NCBI RefSeq assembly: GCF_027923545.1
Contig: NZ_BROH01000002.1
Span: 124,001 to 188,000 of the forward strand
Source of the DNA: Sinisalibacter aestuarii
GTDB lineage: Bacteria; Pseudomonadota; Alphaproteobacteria; Rhodobacterales; Rhodobacteraceae
Length of the DNA: 64,000 nt
Direction: 5' to 3'
In this document: piece after piece, positions 63,757 to 64,000 of the stretch
Layout of the letters: the number at the start of each line of letters is the position of its first letter
How positions within the stretch are numbered: position 1 is the first letter of the stretch
Notes under the pieces: generated by a model
What the model saw: only the letters and a program-made list of their open reading frames with translations
Told to the model about the DNA's origin: nothing
Databases searched by the model: none
Made by a program: the position numbers and the translations under genes

Positions 63757-63788
63757 AAAAAGGCCGCGCCCGGGAGCGCGGCCTTTTT
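63757..63788. terminator. bidirectional terminator
   Basis: AAAAAGGCCGCGC / GCGCGGCCTTTTT; A-tract and T-tract on both sides. It ends the small membrane-protein gene and rpmG, which converge here. Confidence 0.85.
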
Positions 63789-63813
63789 CAATCCGGTGAT
63801 CCGGTCAGGCAGA

Positions 63814-63981
63814 TTACTTGATCTTGCCTTCCTTGTACTCGACATGCTTGCGCGCAACCGGGTCGTACTTCCGCACAACCATTTTCTCGGTCATGGTGCG
63901 GGCATTCTTCTTGGTCACGTAGAAGTGGCCGGTATCCGCGGTCGAGTTCAGGCGGATCTTGATGGTGGTCGGCTTCGCCAT
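63814..63981 (-). CDS. rpmG: 50S ribosomal protein L33
   Basis: A 55-residue protein, [18 protein letters not shown] at the start and [18 protein letters not shown] at the end. It lacks the zinc CxxC pairs, so it is the C-minus form typical of proteobacteria. GAGGAG lies nine bases upstream of the ATG. Its terminator is at 63757-63788. Confidence 0.96.
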   Translation of the reverse strand: MAKPTTIKIRLNSTADTGHFYVTKKNARTMTEKMVVRKYDPVARKHVEYKEGKIK

Positions 63982-64000
63982 GGTCTCAGCTCCTCATCGG

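Overview
The window is a 64 kb stretch of a high-GC alphaproteobacterial chromosome, almost certainly from the Rhodobacterales (Rhodobacteraceae). The evidence is the glyQ - small DUF protein - glyS - PPDK-like block, a SAM-II riboswitch ahead of metZ, FolE2 rather than FolE, a CtrA-type TTAA-N7-TTAA site, a PraR/PhrR-like XRE regulator, a DUF1127 protein, a HisN-type histidinol phosphatase, and the AAATACTC...GAGTATTT / CTTTTTCTTGG...CCAAGAAAAAG terminator style. Species cannot be fixed from sequence alone. Nearly all of the window is coding. I see no tRNA, rRNA, insertion sequence, prophage, CRISPR array or integrase.

Layout. 0-4 kb: DUF2244 protein, DHA2-type efflux pump, YqeY, carA. 4-9 kb: a glycosyltransferase with an N-terminal c-di-GMP-binding MshEN module under a CtrA-like box, an FCD-type GntR regulator facing a HAD pyrimidine nucleotidase, two tiny membrane proteins with the same C-terminus, and a class V aminotransferase. 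9-18 kb: a SPOR/peptidoglycan-binding/trypsin-fold protein that has lost its catalytic residues, then glyQ, marC, a DUF6446-like gene, glyS and a PPDK-like enzyme with a diverged ATP-grasp domain. 18-24 kb: SleB-type hydrolase, folB fused to an amino-acid-kinase-like domain, folP, glmM, an EamA transporter, ilvC. 24-33 kb: Hint-domain protein, two overlapping Lrp/AsnC regulators, trkH, a trans-sulfuration-type PLP enzyme, folE2, riboswitch-controlled metZ, a GST. 33-41 kb: YciB, EamA, ftsY, lysoplasmalogenase, alkB, xseA, and two tandem paralogues of unknown function. 41-50 kb: purD, membrane proteins, ferredoxin, lipoprotein, prmA, msrA, MFS. 50-64 kb: priA, fsa-type transaldolase, 5-FTHF cyclo-ligase, mgtE, guanine and 8-oxoguanine deaminases, hisN, XRE regulator, quinone oxidoreductase, LysR, DUF1127, Bax1-I protein, SGNH hydrolase, a 48-aa membrane protein and rpmG.

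How the genes fit together. The region is mostly core metabolism: folate and one-carbon supply (folB-folP, folE2, 5-FTHF cyclo-ligase), purine synthesis and salvage (purD, guaD, 8-oxoguanine deaminase), sulfur amino acids (metZ, the CGL-like gene, msrA), and translation (glyQS, prmA, rpmG). The most novel parts are the CtrA-linked c-di-GMP glycosyltransferase, the pseudoprotease, the FolB fusion, the tandem unknown paralogues, and two families of intergenic palindromes (a CTAG-rich one and a double-hairpin one).
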